Shown: one piece after another, positions 1 through 10,002 of the stretch | Layout: every line of letters begins with the position of its first letter | Position numbering within the stretch: the first letter of the stretch is position 1 | NCBI RefSeq assembly: GCF_010093225.1 | Contig: NZ_PDWM01000017.1 | Coordinates: 1 to 59,534, forward strand | DNA length: 59,534 bases | Direction of reading: 5' to 3' | Origin: Pseudoxanthomonas koreensis | GTDB lineage: Bacteria; Pseudomonadota; Gammaproteobacteria; Xanthomonadales; Xanthomonadaceae | Translations under genes and position numbers: made by a program | The notes under the pieces: generated by a model | Databases searched by the model: none | What the model was told of the DNA's origin: nothing | The model's input: only the letters and a program-made list of their open reading frames with translations

Positions 1-134
1 GTATATGGCCCAAGTGGCACATGGATGTGCCACGGCCCTTCGTAAAGACAGGATGTCGTCCCGAAGGGTGGGCCATATACCCAAGGTGCGGCGGCCCCCG
101 CCGGAGCCGACGCTTTGAAGACTTCCAGACGCGG
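1..134. repeat. Left copy of terminal inverted palindromic repeat
   Basis: Bases 1-134 recur in inverted orientation at 59388-59521 with one mismatch (base 121). The first 80 bases fold as nested hairpins: GTATATGGCCCA (1-12) pairs with 69-80, GTGGCACAT (14-22) with 25-33, CCCTTCG (36-42) with 62-68, and GACA (47-50) with 54-57, giving a cloverleaf-like shape. Downstream, a 43-base unit (88-130) starts to repeat at 131. It looks like an interspersed non-coding element, and it starts exactly at the window edge. I see no gene in 1-263. Confidence 0.9.
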
Positions 135-263
135 CGGCCCCCGCCGGAGCCGGAGCTGTTGCTTTTCCGCGCCGCCGGCCCCGGCAAGCCGAAAGCCCAC
201 GGGGCAGACACACGCCGGCGTTTCGGCTAAAACGGTCGGCGACCCCACCCGCCCCCGACGTCG

Positions 264-764
264 ATGCAGACACCCACCGACGCGCAGCTGCGCGAACAGG
301 CCCACGCGCTGGGCGAGCGCCTGCGCACCCAGCGCGAATCCCTGGTCACCGCCGAAAGCTGCACCGGCGGCTGGATCGCCAAATGCCTGACCGACGTCGT
401 CGGCTCCTCGGACTGGTTCGACTGCGGCATGGTCGTGTACAGCTACGAGGCCAAGCAGGCGCTGCTGGGCGTGCACCCGCAGACCCTGGAACTGCACGGC
501 GCGGTGAGCCGCGAGACCGCGATCGAGATGGTTTCCGGCGCGCTGGTGAATTCCGGCGCCAGCGTCGCGGTCGCGGTGACCGGCATCGCCGGGCCCGGCG
601 GCGGCAGCGCCGACAAGCCGGTGGGCACGGTCTGGATCGCCTGGAAGCGACGCGGCGGTTACGCCCACGCCGAGGTGTTCCACTTCGACGGCGACCGCGA
701 GGCGGTGCGCCGGCAGACCGTGGATCGCGCGCTGCAGGGCATCGCCGGGTCGCTGCCGGCATGA
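264..764 (+). CDS. pncC: CinA C-terminal family protein, nicotinamide-nucleotide amidase (PncC type)
   Basis: This 166-residue protein is the stand-alone CinA C-terminal domain. That family deamidates nicotinamide mononucleotide to nicotinate mononucleotide in pyridine nucleotide recycling, in the cytoplasm. Visible family signatures are AESCTGG at residues 30-36 and the glycine-rich GIAGPGGG near residue 110. The length matches single-domain PncC; the N-terminal molybdopterin-binding-like domain of full CinA is absent. The gene lies 40 bp before the ABC1 kinase gene and upstream of lexA-recA; a cinA-like gene beside recA is a common arrangement. The start follows the first ATG of the conserved region. 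Family assignment is firm, the exact substrate is by family only. Confidence 0.88.
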   Translation: MQTPTDAQLREQAHALGERLRTQRESLVTAESCTGGWIAKCLTDVVGSSDWFDCGMVVYSYEAKQALLGVHPQTLELHGAVSRETAIEMVSGALVNSGASVAVAVTGIAGPGGGSADKPVGTVWIAWKRRGGYAHAEVFHFDGDREAVRRQTVDRALQGIAGSLPA

Positions 765-804
765 ACACGACCCGCGGCGCGATGCGGCGAAGGGAGCGGG
801 CCTG

Positions 805-2487
805 ATGTGGGAGACGCTCGGCACCGTCCGCGACCTGGGCAGGCTGCAGCAGATCGCCTCGGTGCTGGTCGGCTACGGTTTCGGCGACATGGTCCGACGC
901 ATCGGCCTGGCCGGTGCGCTGGAACGCGCCGGGCGCCTGCTGCACTGGCAGGACCCGGAGGCGATGGCGCACATGGCCCCTCCCGAACGCGTGCGCCGCG
1001 CGCTGGAGGACCTGGGCCCGACCTTCGTCAAGCTCGGCCAGGTGCTGGCCACGCGCGTGGACCTGTTCCCGCCGGAATGGATCGTCGAACTGGGCAAGCT
1101 GCAGAACGCGGTGCCGGCGCTGCCGTTCGCGCAGGTGCGGCCGCAGCTGGTCGAGGACCTGGGCGCCGAACCGGAAGAAGTGTTCGCGCAACTGGACGAA
1201 ACTCCGCTGGCCGCCGCCTCGCTGGCCCAGACCCACCGCGCCTGGCTGGCCGACGGCACCGCGGTGGTGCTGAAGATCCGCCGGCCCGGCATCCGCGACA
1301 CGGTCGAGGCCGACCTGCGCCTGCTGGCGCGGCTGGCCGAGATCGTCGAGGCGCAGGCGCCGGACCTGCAGCGCTACCGCCCGCGCGAGGTGGTGCAGCA
1401 GTTCGCGCAATCGCTGCGCCGCGAACTGGACTTCGCCGCCGAATGCCGCAACGCCGAGCGCATCGCCGCCAACTTCGCCGGCCACGACGGGATCGTGGTG
1501 CCGCGCGTGCACTGGCAATGGACCAGCGAGCGGCTCAACGTGCAGGACTTCGTCGCCGGCATCCCCGGGCCGGACCTGGCCGCGGTCGATGCGGCGGGAC
1601 TGGACCGTCGCCGGCTGGCCCGGGAAGGCGCGGGCATCGTGCTGAAGATGGTGCTGGAGGACGGCTTCTTCCACGCCGACCCGCACCCGGGGAACATCTT
1701 CTACCTGCCAGGTGACCGCATCGGCGTGATCGATTTCGGCATGGTCGGGCGGCTGTCCGAGCAGCGCCGCGTGCAGATCGTGCAGCTGCTGCACGGCCTG
1801 GTCGAGCGCGAGGCCGAGGCGGTCACCGACGTGCTGATGGAGTGGGGCGAGGGCGCGGGCGAAACCGACGAGACCCGCCTGCAGGCCGACATCGGCGCCT
1901 TCGTCGACCAGTACCGCGGGGTGCCGCTGAAGGACCTGCGGATGGGCGCGATGCTGCTGGACGTGACCACGATCCTGCGCGAGCACGGCCTGAGCCTGCC
2001 GCCGGACCTGGCGCTCATGATCAAGGCGTTCCTGACCCTGGAAGGGTTGGGCCGGCAGCTGGACCCGGATTTCGACATGGCCGGGGCCGCGCGCCCGTAC
2101 GTGGAGAAGGTGCTGCTGCAGCGCTATTCGCCGCGCGCGCTGCTGCGCCGTGGCCGCCGCGGCGCGATCGACGCGCTGGAACTGGCCGGCGACCTGCCGC
2201 GCGAACTGCGCCGCCTGCTGCGCGCGGCGCGGCGCGGGCGGCTGAACATGCAGATCGAGGTGACCTCGCTGAAGGCCTTCGGCGACCAGGTCGACCGCGC
2301 CGCCAACCGCCTGACCATGGGCGTGGTCACCGCCGCCCTGGTGATCGGCTCGTCGATCGTGATGAACAGCGCCGGCGGCGGCGTGCCCAGCCGCTGGCTG
2401 CTGGCGCTGGGGGCCCTGGGCTTCGTCGGCGCCGCCCTGATCGGCATGTGGATCCTGCTCTCGATCTGGCGCAGCGGCCGGCGCTGA
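805..2487 (+). CDS. ABC1/AarF/UbiB family atypical kinase with C-terminal membrane anchor
   Basis: A 560-residue protein of the UbiB/ADCK superfamily, linked to ubiquinone biosynthesis and quinone-lipid handling. It shows the family KLGQ motif (residues 76-79), an Ala-rich loop AAASLAQTH in place of a normal P-loop, the HADPHPGN catalytic segment around 290-297, and the DFG-like Asp at about 310. Two hydrophobic segments at roughly 508-530 and 535-555 would anchor it in the inner membrane. It follows the PncC gene in the same direction with a 40-bp gap and precedes a REP pair and lexA. It may be UbiB itself or a paralogue; the cluster has no other ubi genes, so I leave the symbol empty. Confidence 0.85.
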   Translation: MWETLGTVRDLGRLQQIASVLVGYGFGDMVRRIGLAGALERAGRLLHWQDPEAMAHMAPPERVRRALEDLGPTFVKLGQVLATRVDLFPPEWIVELGKLQNAVPALPFAQVRPQLVEDLGAEPEEVFAQLDETPLAAASLAQTHRAWLADGTAVVLKIRRPGIRDTVEADLRLLARLAEIVEAQAPDLQRYRPREVVQQFAQSLRRELDFAAECRNAERIAANFAGHDGIVVPRVHWQWTSERLNVQDFVAGIPGPDLAAVDAAGLDRRRLAREGAGIVLKMVLEDGFFHADPHPGNIFYLPGDRIGVIDFGMVGRLSEQRRVQIVQLLHGLVEREAEAVTDVLMEWGEGAGETDETRLQADIGAFVDQYRGVPLKDLRMGAMLLDVTTILREHGLSLPPDLALMIKAFLTLEGLGRQLDPDFDMAGAARPYVEKVLLQRYSPRALLRRGRRGAIDALELAGDLPRELRRLLRAARRGRLNMQIEVTSLKAFGDQVDRAANRLTMGVVTAALVIGSSIVMNSAGGGVPSRWLLALGALGFVGAALIGMWILLSIWRSGRR

Positions 2488-2516
2488 GGAAAGGCGCGAA
2501 CCGGAAGCAACGGTGT

Positions 2517-2607
2517 TGTAGGAGCGGGCATGACCGCGACCCGGTCGTCGGAACCATGACGCCGTCCCCTGTGCCGACGCCGGGTCGCGGCCATGTCCGC
2601 TCCTACA
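2517..2607. repeat. REP doublet (two facing palindromic units)
   Basis: The arms 2517-2544 and 2580-2607 are inverted copies over 28 bases with two mismatches. Each begins TGTAGGAGCGG and contains a short internal palindrome around CCGCGACC. This facing arrangement is typical of intergenic REP/BIME elements in Pseudomonas and xanthomonads. It lies between the ABC1 kinase stop and the lexA operator, where it may end or insulate the upstream transcript. No coding potential is seen in 2488-2665. Confidence 0.85.
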
Positions 2608-2644
2608 GGGGCAAACATGGCGCCCCCCTTGCGGCCCACCAGCG

Positions 2645-2663
2645 TTAGTAGTATTACTACTAA
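2645..2663. promoter_or_regulatory. LexA box (SOS operator)
   Basis: TTAGTAGTATTACTACTAA is a perfect 19-base palindrome ending 3 bases before the lexA start codon. It fits the xanthomonad LexA consensus TTAG-N6-TACTA. Its position, overlapping the start region, implies lexA autorepression. Confidence 0.95.
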
Positions 2664-2665
2664 CC

Positions 2666-3325
2666 ATGGACACGCTCACCGACACCCAGCAGGCCATCCT
2701 CGCCCTGATCGCCGAACGCATCGAGGCCGAGGGCATGCCGCCGTCGCAGGCCGAGATCGCCCGCGCTTTCGGCTTCAAGGGCGTGCGCGCGGCGCAGTAC
2801 CACCTGGAGGCGCTGGAAGCGGCCGGGGCGATCGAGCGGGTGCCGGGGCGGGCGCGCGGGATCCGGGTGAAGCAACTGCCGCCGGCGGTGCAGCCGGAGC
2901 TGGCGCTGCCGCCGGCGGTCAATGACGACGACGCGCTGCGCCTGCCGGTGCTTGGCCGGGTCGCTGCCGGCCTGCCGATCGGCGCCGACGCGCCGGCCGA
3001 CCTGGCCGAGAGCTTCGTGGTCCTGGACCGGGTGCTGTTCTCGCCCTCGCCGGACTACCTGCTCAAGGTCCAGGGCGACTCGATGCGCGACGAGGGGATC
3101 TTCGACGGCGACCTGATCGGCGTACACCGCACCCGCGACGCGCGCTCGGGCCAGATCGTGGTGGCGCGGGTGGACGAGGAGATCACGGTCAAGCTGCTGA
3201 AGATCGGCAAGGACCGCATCCGCCTGCTGCCGCGCAATCCGGACTACGCCCCGATCGAGGTGCTGCCGGACCAGGACTTCGCCATCGAGGGCCTGTATTG
3301 CGGCCTGGTCAGGCCGAACCGCTGA
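2666..3325 (+). CDS. lexA: LexA repressor, SOS regulator
   Basis: A 219-residue LexA. The N-terminal winged helix-turn-helix covers about residues 1-66. The autocleavage site is Ala101-Gly102 in RVAAGLPIG. The catalytic dyad is Ser139 (in QGDSM) and Lys176 (in ITVKLL). All residues needed for RecA-stimulated self-cleavage are present, so it should be a functional, inducible repressor. The palindromic operator lies directly over its translation start region. It is followed by recA and recX on the same strand, the usual xanthomonad lexA1-recA-recX order. Confidence 0.97.
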   Translation: MDTLTDTQQAILALIAERIEAEGMPPSQAEIARAFGFKGVRAAQYHLEALEAAGAIERVPGRARGIRVKQLPPAVQPELALPPAVNDDDALRLPVLGRVAAGLPIGADAPADLAESFVVLDRVLFSPSPDYLLKVQGDSMRDEGIFDGDLIGVHRTRDARSGQIVVARVDEEITVKLLKIGKDRIRLLPRNPDYAPIEVLPDQDFAIEGLYCGLVRPNR

Positions 3326-3339
3326 TGGGCGTTTTTCCT

Positions 3340-3370
3340 GCCGGCCGCGAGGTGTTTCCCCACGGCCGGC
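3340..3370 (+). other. Hairpin between lexA and recA
   Basis: GCCGGCCG (3340-3347) pairs perfectly with CGGCCGGC (3363-3370) across a 15-base loop. No T-run follows, so it is not a standard intrinsic terminator. It could slow read-through or stabilise a processed recA message. No second LexA palindrome was found in this 172-bp gap. Confidence 0.5.
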
Positions 3371-3497
3371 GGCGCGCCGCGGCGATGGGCCGGTCCCCCG
3401 GCGGCGACTAGTTTCGATTTCCCCGGCCAGGTCGCAGCCTGTGCGACCGGGCCTCCGCAGACTTCGCACCACACCACTGACACCCGAGGACTTCCAG

Positions 3498-4529
3498 ATG
3501 GACGAGAACAAGAAGCGCGCCCTTGCCGCGGCCCTGAGCCAGATCGACAAGCAGTTCGGCAAGGGTTCGGTGATGCGCATGGGCGACCGCGCGATCGAGG
3601 CGGTCGAGGTCGTCCCGACCGGCTCGCTGATGCTGGACATCGCCTTGGGCATCGGCGGCCTGCCGAAGGGCCGCGTGGTCGAGATCTACGGGCCGGAGTC
3701 CTCGGGCAAGACCACCCTGACCCTGCAGGCCATCGCCGAATGCCAGAAGCAGGGCGGCACCGCCGCCTTCATCGACGCCGAGCACGCGCTGGACCCGGTC
3801 TACGCGGCCAAGCTGGGCGTCAACGTCGACGACCTGCTGCTGTCGCAGCCGGACACCGGCGAGCAGGCGCTGGAGATCGCCGACATGCTGGTGCGCTCTG
3901 GCTCGATCGACATCCTGGTGGTCGACTCGGTCGCCGCGCTGACGCCGAAGGCGGAGATCGAGGGCGAGATGGGCGACCAGCTGCCCGGCCTGCAGGCGCG
4001 CCTGATGAGCCAGGCACTGCGCAAGCTGACCGGCAACATCAAGCGCTCCAACACCCTGGTGGTGTTCATCAACCAGCTGCGCATGAAGATCGGCGTGATG
4101 ATGCCGGGCCAGAGCCCGGAGGTGACCACGGGCGGCAATGCGCTGAAGTTCTACGCCTCGGTGCGCCTGGACATCCGTCGCATCGGCGCGATCAAGAAGG
4201 GCGACGAGATCATCGGCAACCAGACCAAGATCAAGGTGGTCAAGAACAAGCTGGCGCCCCCGTTCAAGCAGATCGTCACCGAGATCCTGTACGGCGAGGG
4301 CATCAGCCGCGAGGGCGAGCTGATCGACATGGGCGTGGACGCCAAGCTGGTCGACAAGTCCGGCGCCTGGTACGGCTACAACGGCGAGCGCATCGGCCAG
4401 GGCAAGGACAACTCGCGCCAGTATCTGCGCGAGAACCCGGCGGTGGCGGCGAAGCTCGAGGCCGAACTGCGCGAGAAGTTCCAGCCCGAGCAGGGCGCGC
4501 GCGAGGAAGGCGAGGGCGACGACGAGTAA
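3498..4529 (+). CDS. recA: RecA recombinase
   Basis: A 343-residue RecA, the usual length. It forms filaments on single-stranded DNA, drives homologous recombination and stimulates LexA cleavage. The Walker A motif GPESSGKTT is at residues 65-73 and the acidic C-terminal tail (EEGEGDDE) is intact. I chose the ATG giving MDENKKRAL, the conserved N terminus, preceded by a GAGGA ribosome binding site; an upstream in-frame ATG at 3441 would add 19 non-conserved residues. The gene follows lexA by 172 bp and precedes recX. With no obvious LexA palindrome of its own, SOS control may come mostly from the lexA promoter or from a degenerate site. Confidence 0.98.
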   Translation: MDENKKRALAAALSQIDKQFGKGSVMRMGDRAIEAVEVVPTGSLMLDIALGIGGLPKGRVVEIYGPESSGKTTLTLQAIAECQKQGGTAAFIDAEHALDPVYAAKLGVNVDDLLLSQPDTGEQALEIADMLVRSGSIDILVVDSVAALTPKAEIEGEMGDQLPGLQARLMSQALRKLTGNIKRSNTLVVFINQLRMKIGVMMPGQSPEVTTGGNALKFYASVRLDIRRIGAIKKGDEIIGNQTKIKVVKNKLAPPFKQIVTEILYGEGISREGELIDMGVDAKLVDKSGAWYGYNGERIGQGKDNSRQYLRENPAVAAKLEAELREKFQPEQGAREEGEGDDE

Positions 4530-4661
4530 GCGGCGGCGCGCAGGCGCTGCCATCGGTTCCGTCTCCCCGCCGGAGCGCTGTCAGTGGCGTGATGGCGGGG
4601 AGCGGTCTCCGGAGGCCAGGAGGGCAGGCGCCACGGACGGCGCACATCTTGCAGTGGAGCG

Positions 4662-5237
4662 ATGAGCCAGGATCCGCACGGAAACGATCGCCTGCCGGGC
4701 GATGACGGGACGCAGGACGAGGTTCCGGAAGGGACGGGCGCGCCGGTTGCGGGTGACGCCGCCGTGCCGGGTCGCCGTCGCAGCCGGCGGCCGCCACCGA
4801 CGCCGGTGCAGCGTGCGCTGGGCCTGCTGGTGCGCCGCGAGCATTCGCGCAAGGAGCTGGCCCGCAAGCTGGCCGCGCGCGGGGTCGAGGCCGGAGAGGC
4901 CGCCGCGGCGGTCGAGCGCCTGGCCAGCGAGGGTTGGCAGGACGACACCCGTTTCGCCGAAGCGCTGGTCCGCGGCCGCGCCGGCGCCGGCTACGGCCCG
5001 CTCTACATCCGCGCCGAACTGGGGACCCATGGCCTGGGCGGGGAGGCCATCGCCGCCGCGCTGGAAGGCTACGGGGGCGATTGGACCGCCATCGCCCGCG
5101 ACCTGGTCCGGCGCCGCTTCGGCCCGGCCGGTCCGCTCGACCTGGCCCAGCGCCGCAAGGCCGCCGACCTGCTGGCGCGCCGCGGTTTCGACGGCGACAG
5201 CATCCGCGCCGCCAGCCGTTTCGATCCGGACGACTGA
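4662..5237 (+). CDS. recX: Regulatory protein RecX
   Basis: A 191-residue RecX, which binds the RecA filament and inhibits its extension. The first 45 residues or so are low-complexity and charged; the RecX three-helix repeats follow ([16 protein letters not shown] near 47-62, then W-D-D-x-R-F near 91). A GGAG ribosome binding site sits before the ATG. It lies 132 bp after recA on the same strand, as in most gamma-proteobacteria, and is probably made by read-through from recA. Confidence 0.93.
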   Translation: MSQDPHGNDRLPGDDGTQDEVPEGTGAPVAGDAAVPGRRRSRRPPPTPVQRALGLLVRREHSRKELARKLAARGVEAGEAAAAVERLASEGWQDDTRFAEALVRGRAGAGYGPLYIRAELGTHGLGGEAIAAALEGYGGDWTAIARDLVRRRFGPAGPLDLAQRRKAADLLARRGFDGDSIRAASRFDPDD

Positions 5238-5419
5238 CGCGCCGGTACCCGGGCCGGCCATCGCCGCCACGCCCGCGTTCATCCCGGCGTTCACCCCGCA
5301 CTCCCGGCATCCGTGGGCCACGCCCCACGCTCTGCTACCCTTTGCAGGTTGAATTTCCCGTCCCGCCGGGCGGCCCCAGGGCCATGTCCGGCCGCGACCC
5401 GTCCGCCAGCCGAAGCCAG

Positions 5420-8071
<2,652 letters not shown>

Positions 8072-8253
8072 GGCGCTGGCGCCCGGGCCACCAGTTCCGG
8101 TACGCCGCCTTGCGGGCCTTGCCCGGTTCGCGGCGGCAGCAGTACGATCCGGCACTTGTTGCGGTTTCGTGCGCGGCGGATGTGGACGCGCATGCCCCAG
8201 CCAGGGGCCATGCGCAGGCCGGCGAAGGGATGCCGGCGCAAAGGAGATAGACA

Positions 8254-8463
8254 ATGCTGATTCTTACCCGCCGCGTAGGCGAAACCCTGATGATCGGTGA
8301 TTCGATCAGCGTTACCGTGCTCGGGGTCAAGGGCAACCAGGTGCGGATCGGCATCACCGCGCCGAAGGACGTGGCCGTACACCGCGAGGAGATCTACCAG
8401 CGGATCCAGCGCGGCGAGGCGCCGGGCACCGCGGGCGAGGGCGAGGGCGATCCGGCCGCCTGA
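8254..8463 (+). CDS. csrA: Carbon storage regulator CsrA (RsmA)
   Basis: A 69-residue CsrA. The dimeric RNA-binding protein recognises GGA motifs near ribosome binding sites and controls metabolism, motility and, in xanthomonads, virulence. The N terminus [16 protein letters not shown] and the core [10 protein letters not shown] (with Arg44-type RNA-contacting residue region VHREE) are canonical. The C-terminal tail is Gly/Glu-rich and variable. A strong AAGGAG ribosome binding site is at 8241-8246. It is located between alaS and tRNA-Ser, as in Xanthomonas. Confidence 0.97.
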   Translation: MLILTRRVGETLMIGDSISVTVLGVKGNQVRIGITAPKDVAVHREEIYQRIQRGEAPGTAGEGEGDPAA

Positions 8464-8473
8464 GCGGAAACGT

Positions 8474-8502
8474 TTGCCGCGAATGGGCCCAGACGGTATC
8501 CT
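8474..8502 (+). promoter_or_regulatory. Sigma-70 promoter of tRNA-Ser
   Basis: TTGCCG (8474-8479), a 17-base spacer and TATCCT (8497-8502) form a good promoter about 40 bases before the tRNA 5' end. The bases after the -10 are GC-rich, as in stable-RNA promoters. Confidence 0.65.
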
Positions 8503-8542
8503 TTGCGGCCCGCGGGCGCCCCAGGCGCTGCGCGGGTCGAAC

Positions 8543-8635
8543 GGAGTGATGCCCGAGAGGCCGAAGGGGCTCCCCTGCTAAGGGAGTATAGGGTCAAAAG
8601 CTCTATCGAGGGTTCGAATCCCTCTCACTCCGCCA
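8543..8635 (+). tRNA. tRNA-Ser (anticodon GCU)
   Basis: The 93-base gene folds as a class II tRNA. The acceptor arm GGAGTGA pairs with TCACTCC, with a following G and encoded CCA at 8633-8635. The anticodon GCT is at 8577-8579 in an AGGGG/CCCCT-type stem context. A long variable arm and the GGTTCGAATCC T-arm are present. It reads AGC/AGU serine codons. Confidence 0.97.
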
Positions 8636-8661
8636 GTTCGAAAAAGCAGGAAATTCCCGTC

Positions 8662-8694
8662 GAAGCCGCCTCCGCCAGGCGGCTTCTTCGTTTC
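8662..8694 (+). terminator. Intrinsic terminator after tRNA-Ser
   Basis: GAAGCCGCC (8662-8670) pairs perfectly with GGCGGCTTC (8678-8686) over a 7-base loop and is followed by a T-rich TTCGTTT. It also sits at the 3' end of the convergent minus-strand barrel gene and may serve both. Confidence 0.85.
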
Positions 8695-8699
8695 CGGCC

Positions 8700-9944
8700 T
8701 CAGCGCCAGGCGCTGCCGAACTGGACGATCGCAGTCCGGTCTTCCGGCCCCCAGGCGTAGTCCAGGCCCATGTACAGCCCCAGCCGGCGCGCGACCAGGT
8801 AGCGCACGCCCAGGCCCTTGCTGACCGCGGTCGATGCGTCGCCGAAGCCGGCGCGCTCGCCCCAGGCGCGGCCTGCGCCGGCGAAGCCGATCCCGGCCCA
8901 GCGCGGGGTGAGGTTCCAGCGCAGCTCGGTCTCCAGTACGGCGACGGTCTCGTCCTGGTAGCGCGCCGAGGCGATGCCGCGCAGGTCGATGAAGGGCAGG
9001 CGGTAGAACGGCACGTCGCCATCGGCATGGCGCAGGTCCGCGCGCCCGCCCAGCACCAGCTGCGTACCGAGCGGCCAGTAGCCGTAGCCGTGCGCACGGT
9101 AGTACTGGAAGGTCACGTCGCTGCCGAGCCGGGTCAGGTAGGCGTTGCCCTGGGCCATCGCCAGGTAGCCGCGCGATGGGGTGAAGGTGTTGTCGCGGCT
9201 GTCGTACTCCAGGGCCAGGCCCAGACCCGAATTGACCTGCGCGAAATCGACATCGTCGAACAGCGGGCGCTGCCCCTGGTCCTGCAGCCGCGGATCCAGG
9301 TCGGTGTAGATCCACTGCGCCGACAGGAACAGTTCCTGGTCGCCGATCCGACGCGAAACCTGCTGCATCGAACCCAGGCCGGTCAGGTTCACCGCCACCC
9401 GCGTCTCCGGCAACACGCCACCGCCGGTGAAGAAATCGATGTTGAAATCGGCGTCGGCCACGCCGCCCTTGTAGCGCCAGGTGTCCTCGCGGAAGTGCAG
9501 GATGCCGCCGCCGCCGTAGGCCTTGCTGCCGTTCTCGGTCTTCATCACCAGCGCGCCCATCAGGTTCGGCGCGATCATCTGCGTGCTGCCGTCCGACGCG
9601 GTGCGCGTGCTCGGCGCGCCCTTGGGCCGGTGGAAGAAGGCGAACACGATGCCGCCGCCGTAGCCCAGCGCCGGATCGGTGATGACGATCGGCACCGGCA
9701 GGAAACCGTGCCGCTCCAGCAGCCACTTCGACATGTCGAAGCCACCATCGTGCGGGTCGCGGAAGGTGGACGCGCCGTCCTTGCCGTCCGCGCCATCACC
9801 AGACGCGGCATCACCAGACGCGGCATCACCAGCCACAGCCACGGGCGGCCCGCCATGGCCGGTGGGCTCGCCCGCCTGCAGTCCCGGCGCCGCGGCGCAG
9901 GCCGCCAGCGCTATCCACGCCAGGCAGGCGGCACGGGGCGTCAT
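8700..9944 (-). CDS. Omp85/BamA-type outer membrane beta-barrel protein (surface antigen D15 family)
   Basis: A 414-residue exported protein. It has a Sec signal peptide (MTPRAACLAW through AAPGLQA, residues 1-24), a low-complexity Asp/Ala/Ser/Gly linker (about 30-55), and a domain beginning near residue 75 (VPIVITDPALGYGGG) typical of single-barrel Omp85-like proteins that lack POTRA repeats. Later segments such as LEYDSRDNTFTPSRGY and GKGLGVRYL-like strands fit a 16-strand barrel ending in Trp-Arg. It sits 58 bp downstream of the large Trp/Gly-rich secreted protein on the same strand, suggesting a shared transcript and a possible export or anchoring role. That link is inference; the substrate is unknown. 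Confidence 0.8.
   Translation of the reverse strand: MTPRAACLAWIALAACAAAPGLQAGEPTGHGGPPVAVAGDAASGDAASGDGADGKDGASTFRDPHDGGFDMSKWLLERHGFLPVPIVITDPALGYGGGIVFAFFHRPKGAPSTRTASDGSTQMIAPNLMGALVMKTENGSKAYGGGGILHFREDTWRYKGGVADADFNIDFFTGGGVLPETRVAVNLTGLGSMQQVSRRIGDQELFLSAQWIYTDLDPRLQDQGQRPLFDDVDFAQVNSGLGLALEYDSRDNTFTPSRGYLAMAQGNAYLTRLGSDVTFQYYRAHGYGYWPLGTQLVLGGRADLRHADGDVPFYRLPFIDLRGIASARYQDETVAVLETELRWNLTPRWAGIGFAGAGRAWGERAGFGDASTAVSKGLGVRYLVARRLGLYMGLDYAWGPEDRTAIVQFGSAWR
9795..9832 (-). repeat. 15-bp direct repeats inside the barrel gene
   Basis: ATCACCAGACGCGGC occurs twice in tandem (9795-9809, 9810-9824) plus a partial third copy. On the minus strand it encodes a Gly-Asp-Ala-Ala-Ser unit in the linker behind the signal peptide. 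Slippage here would change the linker in steps of five residues without shifting the frame. Confidence 0.85.
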
Positions 9945-10002
9945 CGCAGCCCGTGCCGCCGGCCGCCGCGAGCCGCCGGCTTCGGCGACCGCCGGCCAGC
10001 CC

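Noticed and set aside
88-156. CRISPR-like array in the GC-rich repeated units at the window edges
   Set aside because: Units are contiguous or diverged without unique spacers and there are no cas genes; they look like dispersed repeat debris.
346-2922. Long minus-strand open frame (858 codons) across cinA and the ABC1 kinase
   Set aside because: It is antisense to two clear genes, has low-complexity Arg/Ala/Gln composition, and is a by-product of very high GC at third positions. The same applies to other long antisense frames, such as 5291-8254, 28488-31370 and 41062-44286.
3405-3420. Possible LexA box ahead of recA (sequence around GACTAGTTTCGAT)
   Set aside because: It has only a partial TAG half-site and no palindromic partner.
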